From Nemertoderma westbladi (taxonomy: Eukaryota > Xenacoelomorpha > Nemertodermatida > Nemertodermatidae): a stretch of DNA of 64,000 bases. The stretch is taken from contig JAUCBJ010007108.1 in assembly GCA_032718475.1 (NCBI GenBank), forward strand, positions 1 through 64,000, in the 5' to 3' direction. A program made the translations under genes and the position numbers. This document shows positions 11,101-20,569 of this stretch, one piece after another; the stretch's first letter is position 1; the number at the start of each line of letters is the position of its first letter. The notes below the pieces were generated by a model. That model made no database searches. It saw nothing but the letters and a program-made list of their open reading frames with translations, and was not told where the DNA came from.

Positions 11101-14100
11101 CGTTTTCTCTATTTACTTGGCGTCTAAACGTTCGTTTAATCGATCCTTCAATGTCTATTTAACTCAGATCCTACGAACTCTAACTGAGAACGCAGTGGCC
11201 GTTCGAACCAAGGCGATGAAGTGTCTGGCCTTGGTGGTTGAATCGGACCCAGGGATTCTAGCGAGGAAGGACATGCAGCTGGGAGTCCACGGTAGGCTCC
11301 AGGACTCCTCCACCAACGTCAGGGAGGCCGCCATGGAGCTCCTCGGTAAGTTCATCCTGCTGAAACCCCAGTTGGTGGACCAGTACTACGACATGATCGT
11401 CACCCGTATCCTAGACACCGGGGTTACTGTTAGGAAGCGGGTTATTCGCATCCTCAGGGACATCTGTGTTTCCCACCCCGGATACCCGAAAACAACCGAA
11501 ATCTGCATAAAAATAATTCGTCGTGTCAACGACGAGGAAAGTATAAAGAAACTGGTTAACGAGGTGTTTACATCAATGTGGTTCACGCCGATAAAGGCGA
11601 GGGATGAGGATCTCCTCATTAAGAGGGTTCAGTGTATCAACGATGTCGTCGGGGCGTGTATCGACAGCAGGGGTGGCGGCCTCGAGTGGTTCGAAGCCTT
11701 GCTCGCAAACCTGTTCACCGCGGAGGACGGGAACAAAGCGAGCGCCGAAACATCCGCCAACCTCAAACAGATTCGTCGCGCTTGTCAACAGATCGTTGAC
11801 TGTTTAGTCGAACACGTTCTCAACATCGAGGAGCGAGAAGCCGATAAAGAGGTTGACGATGAAGCTGCAGGTAACAAGCGGGTGGTGGCCTGCATGGCAA
11901 CCCTCTACCTTTTCTGTAAAGTTCGACCGGAATTGGTCGTGATCCACGCGGAGACACTCCACCCCTATCTGTCCACAAAGTGCTCCAATAAACACGACCT
12001 CCTTATAATTGACTACGTTTGCAACATCCTTGAGATACTTATGCCTCTCCTCTCCAACCCGTCCCCCACCTTCTTGGCCACTATCGAGGAGGCCATGCTG
12101 AAGATCATGATGAACCAGAATCCGCGACAGGTTCAGAGTTCCATCAGCTGTTTGGCCGCCGTCATTAACGGGGTTAGCCACAACGTTAAGTTCGCCTACG
12201 ATTGCTTCAAGCGGTTCTTCGATTGTCTCGAACAGATCCGCGGAGTTATGGACCGCAACTCATTGACCTCGATGGATCCGCAGCGCTACAGTTTTATGCT
12301 CCGGTCGCTATTCGTTACCGGTTTATTCGCCAAACATTTCGAATTAGATAAAGATTTAACCGATTCTGACGATAATCACGATAACAAAACTCCGTTGAGC
12401 GAGAAAACTTACGATTTATTGTTTAGTTTCAGTGAGCATAAATTCGTGGAGGCGCGTTTAAAGGCCATTAATGGTCTGGGCTTCCTCTGTCTGTCCAACC
12501 CCCATCTCCTACTGGGGCACCGGATGCGCGAACTCTATACGGACATCATGGAGAATGGGTCCCCGCGAATGAAGGCCGCCGTTTTGGGGAATATCCAGGG
12601 TTACTTACAGTACGAGGAGATCAGATCCAATAAAATCGACTTGATGTGGTCGAAACGCGCCAAGGATGAGGACCTAAAGGAGATGCAGGACGTTCAGTCC
12701 GGGATGGCGAGTTCCGTAATACAGATTTACCTTAAACTAATATTCGATACTTGTTTCAGTTTGGTGACGGATCTGCGAGCGCTCGCGCTCAATGTGATCT
12801 CGTTGACGCTTCAGCAGGGACTCATCCACCCAGTCCGGTGCGTTCCTTACCTGGTCGCCATGGAGTCCGATGTGGACGCGACGATTCGCGATGTAGCTTC
12901 TGCCGAGTTGCTAACCATCGAGCGGAAGTACCCCGGCGTCATACAGATGAAGGCGACCCAAGGCGTCCGGGACTCCTACCGACTGCAGTGCGCGCTCAAC
13001 CCGCCCTCCAAGAACCGCCTAATCGTTCGGGGATTCCGGGACGAGGCCTGTAGACGGGCGCATTGCCACCATCTCTACACGGTAATCCGTTCGAGTCGAC
13101 AACATCGTCGAGCTCTCGTCGTTCAACTCCTCACTCTCCTCGATTGCAACGATTTGCCTCTCGTTCTCTACCTCTGCGACAATCTCGCCTACTTCCCGTA
13201 CCAAACCCAGGACGAGATACTCTTCCTCGTTCACCACTGCGATGTCTGTCTCTCCGTTACTGGCACCGACATATTGAGTAACTTCCAACGCGCCATAGTT
13301 CCGAAACCCTCGGGTCTGGAGGAGGGCAAATCCTACTCGGTTCTCATCGAGGACCTGCCGCGGAAGAGCGTCGCGCAGGAGGAGACCCTGGATGAGGTTC
13401 TAGAACGTATCCCGGACAACCCGACTCCGGCTCTCTGGGATTGGTACGAGTCTATGCTGTGCTCCTCCTTGCAGGTCTATCTGAAGACCTTCCTGAAGGA
13501 GGCGTATGCTCTGAGTGAGCAGCGGTGCCAGCAGTACTCGCCGACGGACGCCTCCAAGTCGAACGATAAACCGGCGAGTTGTCGCGCCTCGTCGATGGAG
13601 TTCCGACCCGCGCCGGTGTTGGCCTACCTCGAACGGCTCAACGGGTCGCCGCTCACCCCGGACGTTAAGCGAGAGATTGCGGACCAGTACCTCTGGTACA
13701 AGGACACCATGTTGTGTTTGGACCCGGTGGAGGAGGAAGTTTCCGACTTCCCGCCTCCCGGGGCTGACGGGACCGATCGGCCGCCACCTCGGCTCCCCAA
13801 GATGCGGATCCATCTCGCGGCCACCGCGTTGACCGGGTTGCGTAGCGACACGACCAGTCCGTCGTTGTCCACAATGAGCGGCGTGACAGACGCGTCATCG
13901 GGAGCGACGGACCAAGTTTCCATTGGAGATGACATCATAGATGACGTCGTTCCGGCACCGGAACCGGAACCGGATGAGGCGACCGCAAAGAAGAAGAAAA
14001 GTAAACGCGGTAAAGATAAAAAGCCAAAGAAAAAACAGCGTAAGAAGAAAAGGAAGAGGTATTCCTTCTTGAGTAGCGAAGGGACATCGGGGGATGGCGG

Positions 14101-14128
14101 GGAATCCGATCCAGACTTCCGTTGCTGA
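8120..14128 (+). CDS. NIPBL: Nipped-B-like protein (cohesin loading factor SCC2), single exon
   Basis: Subunit of the loader that, with MAU2/SCC4, places cohesin on chromatin in the nucleus and stimulates its ATPase. The 2002-residue frame starts at the ATG at 8120 because MAEIPIINLSGFTSLTDVL matches the vertebrate N-terminus, with LPLPAPLP after it; this is the MAU2-binding end. Residues about 270-430 are polar with basic clusters. The Cohesin HEAT block lies at about 1028-1130 (KAMKCLALVVESDPGIL, then DSSTNVREAA and VTVRKRVIRILRDICVSHP). The Nipped-B C-terminal domain starts near 1552 (LTLQQGLIHPVRCVPYL). A Lys-rich, nuclear-signal-like tail is at about 1955-1981. Length is close to Drosophila Nipped-B and shorter than human NIPBL. 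It is intact but has no intron, unlike animal orthologues and unlike SCAMP in this window. Codon composition is mosaic, with AT-rich patches near 10800-11170 and 12300-12430. Confidence 0.96.
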   Translation: MAEIPIINLSGFTSLTDVLSDLPLPAPLPKHSANLLDKPELVARARQLLHCQDEALVSKLVNALGSVSTEYLDLKNPNINSDVINHNELPPLLQAVLQKDPHVFKKQRLHRNSPITTKLPETTLVATEVDEAGIESCDTAEMESKQQPSDIPLSNIDAPFSPEQSPGSHALPQFMSSSSPIRPARPWPQVTKYNLLNSCGVVSQESNALTGNPVKDEPPGYGSSLNIINQSATFQMPQKKQILKKQHEMMGNHYPAVHLTDVMDPSRAGSKPISSNGTSGSECRMLHPVVVLERTVSEHLFQQASETSDVREPGKKSRELDKLKDYWQPDPGEADFSTRKRKAASVAQYKFKHEFNQGADVPSPDSGEDYQRVTKRRRLDSSGESEPDDDGVAPHKRLVSRKDFAKVKAGRFLTREEMLESRVYSRFISAIDNVLEAVEELDIVADVTSVDDEWECPPEFVIPLPAVKELSTLTAEFKSIGGMKQVSHKKLVKLLQLLDKNIRDACRSRLDQEPSSTAGEDRIWRQLMLDKINRSLESTLITLNILTSNEMPKKVYLEDAIEDSIAFTKFHLTNTIYPRFDPAYKTGDSKNKPSAKVLRAKGPKTDTRFLIMYNKLCEIVNCFSVLVQCQELTDTLILPLSSLAISTFFVENVSELQLNALKLTTVIFSIYPAHRQLILDDILASLSRLPTTKKNLRVFAVSDTESVQMVTALVLQLVQGCVVLPRDEGREEESMSLAALLNKSSKKQAGINAENKKKDQMQDCDVILQQAYDNSSRVAQSFLSVFLSKCSSKCGEEDFRPIFENFVHDLLVVVNQPEWPAAELILSLLGFLLMKHFSNRSTDMSLRTASLDYLGIVAAKLRKDGVSGEHSVDEIKSILEEIDEAKVDDDVDITQRSQHELCRYLTANKSVDCSFEFARNFYFAQWFKDCSLEVEKAQGSPNKKQEVDSVVDMDDVNAKVQVVEKCREFLRSLVSDCESETKKNTVFLTDKQSHVFSIYLASKRSFNRSFNVYLTQILRTLTENAVAVRTKAMKCLALVVESDPGILARKDMQLGVHGRLQDSSTNVREAAMELLGKFILLKPQLVDQYYDMIVTRILDTGVTVRKRVIRILRDICVSHPGYPKTTEICIKIIRRVNDEESIKKLVNEVFTSMWFTPIKARDEDLLIKRVQCINDVVGACIDSRGGGLEWFEALLANLFTAEDGNKASAETSANLKQIRRACQQIVDCLVEHVLNIEEREADKEVDDEAAGNKRVVACMATLYLFCKVRPELVVIHAETLHPYLSTKCSNKHDLLIIDYVCNILEILMPLLSNPSPTFLATIEEAMLKIMMNQNPRQVQSSISCLAAVINGVSHNVKFAYDCFKRFFDCLEQIRGVMDRNSLTSMDPQRYSFMLRSLFVTGLFAKHFELDKDLTDSDDNHDNKTPLSEKTYDLLFSFSEHKFVEARLKAINGLGFLCLSNPHLLLGHRMRELYTDIMENGSPRMKAAVLGNIQGYLQYEEIRSNKIDLMWSKRAKDEDLKEMQDVQSGMASSVIQIYLKLIFDTCFSLVTDLRALALNVISLTLQQGLIHPVRCVPYLVAMESDVDATIRDVASAELLTIERKYPGVIQMKATQGVRDSYRLQCALNPPSKNRLIVRGFRDEACRRAHCHHLYTVIRSSRQHRRALVVQLLTLLDCNDLPLVLYLCDNLAYFPYQTQDEILFLVHHCDVCLSVTGTDILSNFQRAIVPKPSGLEEGKSYSVLIEDLPRKSVAQEETLDEVLERIPDNPTPALWDWYESMLCSSLQVYLKTFLKEAYALSEQRCQQYSPTDASKSNDKPASCRASSMEFRPAPVLAYLERLNGSPLTPDVKREIADQYLWYKDTMLCLDPVEEEVSDFPPPGADGTDRPPPRLPKMRIHLAATALTGLRSDTTSPSLSTMSGVTDASSGATDQVSIGDDIIDDVVPAPEPEPDEATAKKKKSKRGKDKKPKKKQRKKKRKRYSFLSSEGTSGDGGESDPDFRC

Positions 14129-14316
14129 CCGGTCTGTTCATCGTTATTAATGATAGGACTTCCGGTTACACTAACCAGGTTGACCAGGGCGATATTCTAA
14201 CCTCTGGTCGGCTTCACGGTAGCCGACAGCATGAATTTTGGCGTTTCACTGGTGGTTATTTCAGGATCGGTGCATAATGGCCTCTCATATCGGCATATTG
14301 TATGTGTTGTACGTTA

Positions 14317-16368
14317 CCGGGTGGTCGCACTGAGTTCGGTATCTGGTTATACCGGGTGTTCGCACTCAGTTCGGTATCTGGTTGTACCGGGTGTTCGCAC
14401 TCAGTTCGGTATCTGGTTGTACCGGGTGTTCGCACTGAGTTCGGTATCTGGTTATACCGGGTGTTCGCACTCAGTTCGGTATCTGGTTGTACCGGGTGTT
14501 CGCACTCAGTTCGGTATCTGGTTGTACCGGGTGTTCGCACTCAGTTCGGTATCTGGTTGTACCGGGTGTTCGCACTCAGTTCGGTATCTGGTTGTACCGG
14601 ATGTTCGCACTCAGTTCGGTATCTGGTTGTACCGGGTGTTCGCACTCAGTTCGGTATCTGGTTGTACCGGGTGTTCGCACTCAGTTCGGTATCTGGTTGT
14701 ACCGGATGTTCGCACTCAGTTCGGTATCTGGTTGTACCGGGTGTTCGCACTCAGTTCGGTATCTGGTTGTACCGGGTGTTCGCACTCAGTTCGGTATCTG
14801 GTTGTACCGGGTGTTCGCACTCAGTTCGGTATCTGGTTGTACCGGGTGTTCGCACTCAGTTCGGTATCTGGTTGTACCGGGTGTTAGCACTCAGTTCGGT
14901 ATCTGGTTGTACCGGGTGTTCGCACTCAGTTCGGTATCTGGTTGTACCGGGTGTTCGCACTCAGTTCGGTATCTGGTTGTACCGGGTGTTCGCACTCAGT
15001 TCGGTATCTGGTTGTACCGGGTGTTCGCACTCATTTCGGTATCTGGTTGTACCGGGTGTTCGCACTCAGTTCGGTATCTGGTTGTACCGGGTGTTCGCAC
15101 TCAGTTCGGTATCTGGTTGTACCGGGTGTTCGCACTCAGTTCGGTATCTGGTTGTACCGGGTGTTCGCACTCAGTTCGGTATCTGGTTGTACCGGGTGTT
15201 CGCACTCAGTTCGGTATCTGGTTGTACCGGGTGTTCGCACTCAGTTCGGTATCTGGTTGTACCGGGTGTTCACACTCAGTTCGGTATCTGGTTGTACCGG
15301 ATGTTCGCACTCAGTTCGGTATCTGGTTGTACCGGGTGTTCGCACTCAGTTCGGTATCTGGTTGTACCGGGTGTTCGCACTCAGTTCGGTATCTGGTTGT
15401 ACCGGATGTTCGCACTCAGTTCGGTATCTGGTTGTACCGGGTGTTCGCACTCAGTTCGGTATCTGGTTGTACCGGGTGTTCGCACTCATTTCGGTATCTG
15501 GTTGTACCGGGTGTTCGCACTCAGTTCGGTATCTGGTTGTACCGGGTGTTCGCACTCAGTTCGGTATCTGGTTGTACCGGGTGTTCGCACTCAGTTCGGT
15601 ATCTGGTTGTACCGGGTGTTCGCACTCATTTCGGTATCTGGTTGTACCGGGTGTTCGCACTCAGTTCGGTATCTGGTTGTACCGGGTATTCGCACTCAGT
15701 TCGGTATCTGGTTGTACCGGGTGTTCGCACTCAGTTCGGTATCTGGTTGTACCGGGTGTTCGCACTCAGTTCGGTATCTGGTTGTACCGGGTGTTCGCAA
15801 TCAGTTCGGTATCTGGTTGTACCGGGTGTTCGCACTCAGTTCGGTATCTGGTTGTACCGGGTGTTCGCACTCAGTTCGGTATCTGGTTGTACCGGGTGTT
15901 CGCACTCATTTCGGTATCTGGTTGTACCGGGTGTTCGCACTCAGTTCGGTATCTGGTTGTACCGGGTGTTCGCATTAAGTTCGGTATCTGGTTGTACCGG
16001 GTGTTCGCACTCAGTTCGGTATCTGGTTGTACCGGGTGTTCGCACTCAGTTCGGTATCTGGTTGTACCAGGTGTTCGCACTCAGTTCGGTATCTGGTTGT
16101 ACCGGGTGTTCGCACTAAGTTCGGTATCTGGTTGTACCGGGTGTTCGCACTCAGTTCGGTATCTGGTTGTACCGGGTGTTCGCACTCATTTCGGTATCTG
16201 GTTGTACCGGGTGTTCGCACTCAGTTCGGTATCTGGTTGTACCGGGTGTTCGCACTCAGTTCGGTATCTGGTTGTACCGGGTGTTCGCACTCAGTTCGGT
16301 ATCTGGTTGTACCGGGTGTTCGCACTCAGTTCGGTATCTGGTTGTACCGGGTGTTCGCACTCAGTTCA
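14317..16368. repeat. 35-bp minisatellite, about 58 copies
   Basis: Units contain 'gttcgcactcagttcggtat' followed by 'ctggttgtaccgggt'. Copies are highly uniform, with single-base variants such as 'gatgttcgc' and 'actcatttcgg'. Because 35 is not a multiple of 3 and the unit lacks stops on the plus strand, all three plus frames stay open for about 500 codons and spell the same cyclic peptide. These frames are artefacts. The array starts about 190 bp after the NIPBL stop and could lie in its 3' UTR or just beyond. Confidence 0.97.
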
Positions 16369-17820
16369 CTTTACATCATTAGTTTACTCCATTGATATAA
16401 TATTTTTTTATTTACAGTGCGATGTATTTTATTAGGATGTCTCTGCTGTTATTTTTATATATTTTTTCTCACAGGTTAAAAAGGAGAAGGTTTGTTGTTG
16501 TTACCTTTACTTTCGGTTTGCACTTATATTTTCCAATATATTTTTGGTAATAATATATTTTGTGGCTTGGTTTATTAATTAGCTTGATTTTCACGATAAC
16601 CCATGTTCAGTTTATGTTATACAGCGAACTCACTTTCTCATATCACAATATTGGCATTTATAGTTCGGCCCGGTCGGCTGATTGTTCGTTCATTTGTTGG
16701 CTTACTGTACTATCTTCAGTTTGAATTAAACAAAATACATTAAATTCTATGAATTATTATATTATGTTGTTCTAAACCTAAACTGGAATATAAAGGCTCC
16801 AATATCTTGTTATTTTTTTATTTAATCATTGAAAGCATTCATCAATGAAGGTGCATTAGATATAAACTAGTTGGGCTCTTTACGCTTTCAGTATAATATA
16901 GTTTAATGGTAGTCCTTATATGCCTATAATTTGTATCAGGAAATTTTAACTTCTATTGATAATAATAATCGACTTATATTTCTTATATGAGAAAGGGAAA
17001 TGGATGAAAAGTTCCATTTCCGTTTTATGCCCTTTTTGTTTTGTGGTGGTAAACATTCTAGTAAAAAAAAACAATAAGAAAACGCAGCTCATAATGTCAA
17101 CAAAAATAAGCGGAAAAAGGTGTCATTGTGGTTTCATTGTTCTAAAAAATGCGGCCACAAACGCAGTAAAAATTCGCGGTCCTAAGCTGAAAATCACCGA
17201 AATTAATATATTTGTGCCAAACCCTATAATACGAAATGTTTAATTAGAAACTAAACGTTTCCACAGCGTCTGTGTACTTTATTGAGATTTATTCCTCGAA
17301 CTGTTTTTCTAACTTTTGTTATTCAAGGGCCCGAGTCTCTCATCGAATTATTTTGTCTACTTATAAAATGTGCCGCCAAGTTTTTAATAACAGAAAATAA
17401 ATTTTTAATGTTATGTTTGTTAATATATTATTTCCTTTCGTATTTCATTTTAATTCAATTATTTGTACAAGTACAAGATTACATGTTATGTTGGTTACCG
17501 TTTGTTTTATATTTTATTTATGTTAAAAGCGAATCGCAATATGTTCAATTAGTATAGAATGTTTGCTAGCTTTCTACATCTCTCTTTTTCTTGAAGCGGC
17601 AATTTTGAAACAGTTTATCGTATTCCAAATTTCTGCGATAATGGATATCCGTACTTATTCTGTATAGAAACTATAAATAGTTTAATTCAGCAGTATTTTA
17701 ATTTGCTTTTGTAATTGCATCACTGTTATGGATGTGCAGAGCAGAATATCGAGAACTAATCCGTGTATGATTAAAACAATCCCACATAAAAAGTCGGGAG
17801 GTGTGGGGAATCATGCCCTT
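16369..17820. other. AT-rich DNA; no gene seen
   Basis: Strongly AT-rich. Frames of 90-95 codons at 16956-17243 and 17282-17557 show no domain and read like translated AT-rich noise. An acceptor-like 'tttttttatttacag' at about 16405-16419 and a polyadenylation-like 'aataaa' near 17396 are noted. Neither can be tied to a transcript. Confidence 0.5.
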
Positions 17821-18196
17821 ACGTTCCGCTACACTACAGTCCGCTTCCCACGTTCCGCTACACTACAGTCCGCTTCCCACGTTCCGCTACACTACAGTCC
17901 GCTTCCCACGTTCCGCTACACTACAGTCCGCTTCCCACGTTCCGCTACACTACAGTCCGCTTCCCACGTTCCGCTACACTACAGTCCGCTTCCCACGTTC
18001 CGCTACACTACAGTCCGCTTCCCACGTTCCGCTACACTACAGTCCGCTTCCCACGTTCCGCTACACTACAGTCCGCTTCCCACGTTCCGCTACACTACAG
18101 TCCGCTTCCCACGTTCCGCTACACTACAGTCCGCTTCCCACGTTCCGCTACACTACAGTCCGCTTCCCACGTTCCGCTACACTACAGTCCGCTTCC
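17821..18196. repeat. 29-bp minisatellite, 13 copies
   Basis: Thirteen almost identical units of 'acgttccgctacactacagt' plus 'ccgcttccc'. Uniformity suggests recent expansion or gene conversion. Open frames through it (17728-18291, 17801-18265) are artefacts of the repeat. Confidence 0.97.
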
Positions 18197-18320
18197 TTCG
18201 CGGACCTCCGATGCGCTCCACTACAGCCCTCCGACAGGATTCTATTTTTTGTTTTAGTCGTGTAGTCGGTCCAATGGAGAACTATTCCTAAAAGTTTGCT
18301 ATTTTTTATTAGTCGATTAA

Positions 18321-18478
18321 TAACTATTTACATCATTGTGTGCAAAGTACCACTTTGCAGCGTTATGACCCGATTTTATTTATGTACCGAGCGAGCGAAG
18401 CGAGGGAGGTTTACATAAATAAACAAGGGTCTTTAACGCTGCAAAGTGCTACTTTGCACACAATGATGTAAATAGTTA
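18321..18478. mobile_element. 158-bp hairpin MITE
   Basis: Left arm 'taactatttacatcattgtg' with 'tgcaaagta' is mirrored by 'cacacaatgatgtaaatagt' at the right end. Arms are about 75 bp with a centre 'gagcgagcgaagcgag'. A diverged half-copy occurs at 45412-45520. No coding capacity. Probably a fold-back MITE of unknown superfamily. Confidence 0.75.
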
Positions 18479-19498
18479 CAAAACAGTTTAAACTTTTTTT
18501 TTTTTAATTTATCGGTCCCATCTATAGGAAAAACGTTTATTTTCTGAGATAATCCCATACTTTATATCTGCCGTGCGATGCGGTTTGTATATTTTAGTTT
18601 TTTTTTAGATATCGTATCGTAGCTGTGTAATGTGTGTGTGTATACTGTATAGCTAATTTCTAACGCATGTTTTCTTCGGATTAAATCTTATGTATCAGGC
18701 CGAATATCTGCTACATCCGTTATAGTTTACTATTACAATATTATATTTAAGTTGTTTTGGCGGCTGTATTGTAGTTTGGCTAATTATAGATGTCATGTAA
18801 TTTTTGAGTTCCTCTTACAAATTAAATAAGGTACTTATTATTATTATAGTGACAAGTTTAGGTTTTATAAGATTCATATAAAGTGCATGGAAAATAAGTT
18901 AGCACTTTATCCCCCATCGATCCCACCCATTGTACATCAGTCAGTGGTTCTTATGGAAAAAACGACTGGACAGAATTGTTTCCAATGCAATAAAGAGGTT
19001 TTTACCTGAATAAAGTAAATTCAATCTATTTCATTGTGACTTCAGCTTTTTTGCCTTTTATACAGTTGGGATTTAAAGTGCTATCTTAAATCGTAAACCT
19101 AAGGGCGGGATATAGACGCAATTAATCGTAAACCCAAGGGCGGGATATAGACGCAATTAAAGATTAAAATATGTATTTTGCGTTTTTGAACGTAAACTAC
19201 TGGATTTATTATTATTTATTTAAACTGCATCACGTTTTTCATCTCAACGGTCGCATCCCAATGATATACAATAATGGCTGCTATAATAATTACTTAGATC
19301 TTTATTTTCTGTTCATGCAATCAATCATCTATTCAACTCAATGCTTGCGAATTTTATTAAACGCAAAACCCTATAAGCTAGCAGCAGTAAGCACCTTTTA
19401 TGTTGCCAGATATTAAGCAATAGTATTTAAATTTTTACTTCTTATTTGATTGAACCACATCTCGTTCGTACTTGGTTATTGTACATCTTTTGTTTAAC
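18479..19498. other. AT-rich DNA with a two-copy 37-bp duplication
   Basis: At about 19090-19160 the words 'taaatcgtaaacctaagg' and 'gcgggatatagacgcaatt' occur twice in tandem. The remainder is AT-rich. The 81-codon frame at 19171-19416 has no recognisable feature. Confidence 0.5.
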
Positions 19499-19690
19499 AA
19501 AGCAGTGCTAGTAACATAAAGCAGTGCTAGTAACATAAAGCAGTGCTAGTAAAATAAAGCAGTGCCAGTAACATAAAGCAGTGCTAGTAACATAAAGCAG
19601 TGCTAGTAACATAAAGCAGTGCTAGTACATAAAGCAGTGCTAGTAAAATAAAGCAGTGCCAGTAACATAAAGCAGTGCTAGTAACATAAA
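19499..19690. repeat. 19-bp minisatellite, about 10 copies
   Basis: Units 'aaagcagtgctagtaacat' with variants 'gccagt' and 'gtaaaat'; the variant order repeats as a higher-order block of several units. No coding sense. Confidence 0.95.
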
Positions 19691-20569
19691 CAGCTTTAAT
19701 ATTTGTAATATTATTTGAGGAAGTTTATGATATGAATATTAGTCGATGGAATGCATTAATACCAGTAATACATTGTGCAAATCCTTTGCACCTCATATAC
19801 TTATATTATAGTATAGTAACCATAACCATTAATTTCGCGTTAATATTGTATTAACCTATCCTTCGATTACATAAAACATTAATTATTATATTGTAGTTAG
19901 AACATTTGTATTAGAACATTAAAAATCCTTGTAAAACGAATTTTGTGATTCTTTCTATTTTATAGGATATTCTGTACTCTATTAGAATAGATGATATTAT
20001 ATTCATTAATAATTAATCTCAGTGCTTTTTTGCTTTATTTGTGGCAATATTAGATATAATTATAATTGTTTATAAATTTATAAATATTAGTGTGTTGTAA
20101 ATTGTGTGTGTTGCATTACAAATGAGTATACTGTACGGTACGTGTGATATGTTTCTGTTACGTTTGTATACCGTCGATATTGTTTGATGTGTAATAATAC
20201 GTATAATTATATTTCTTTATGATTCTAGTGTATTATTAATTATAATTTTGCTGAATAGCCAATAACTTTATTTCTACAACAGATACATATTATATATATA
20301 TATATTATATATATATCTTTCTTTGTAATTTAATTTTAACGTTCTTTAACTCAACGTCGAAAGTAAGATACTCATCTTACATGTCGCCACTTTCAACAGA
20401 TTTAAAAGTAACTTTTGGATAACTATTATTAATTATTATTGTTAATTTGATGAAATATTTATTATTATCACTCTTAAATAATTAATATACATTCGGTTTA
20501 CAATTAATTTGTTAGACAATTACTTCGATTCGATACCAAATGGTCCCGCAGTGCAACATCTTCAGAATG
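19691..20569. other. AT-rich DNA with (TA)n; no gene seen
   Basis: Very AT-rich, with a TA dinucleotide tract near 20285-20320. It lies just downstream of the coiled-coil gene, which reads toward it, so part may be that gene's 3' UTR. No polyadenylation site was assigned. Confidence 0.5.

Noticed and set aside
14317-16368. CRISPR-like regular array
   Set aside because: Units are contiguous without unique spacers, in animal DNA with introns; it is a minisatellite. The same applies to the other arrays.
14231-16435. Three overlapping frames of about 500-560 codons
   Set aside because: They are the three phases of one 35-bp tandem repeat and spell the same cyclic peptide; there is no unique coding sequence.
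16956-17557. Small hydrophobic protein genes
   Set aside because: AT-rich frames with Ile/Phe/Tyr bias, no splice or start context, and no recognisable family.
17728-18291. 187- and 154-codon frames
   Set aside because: Artefacts of the 29-bp minisatellite.
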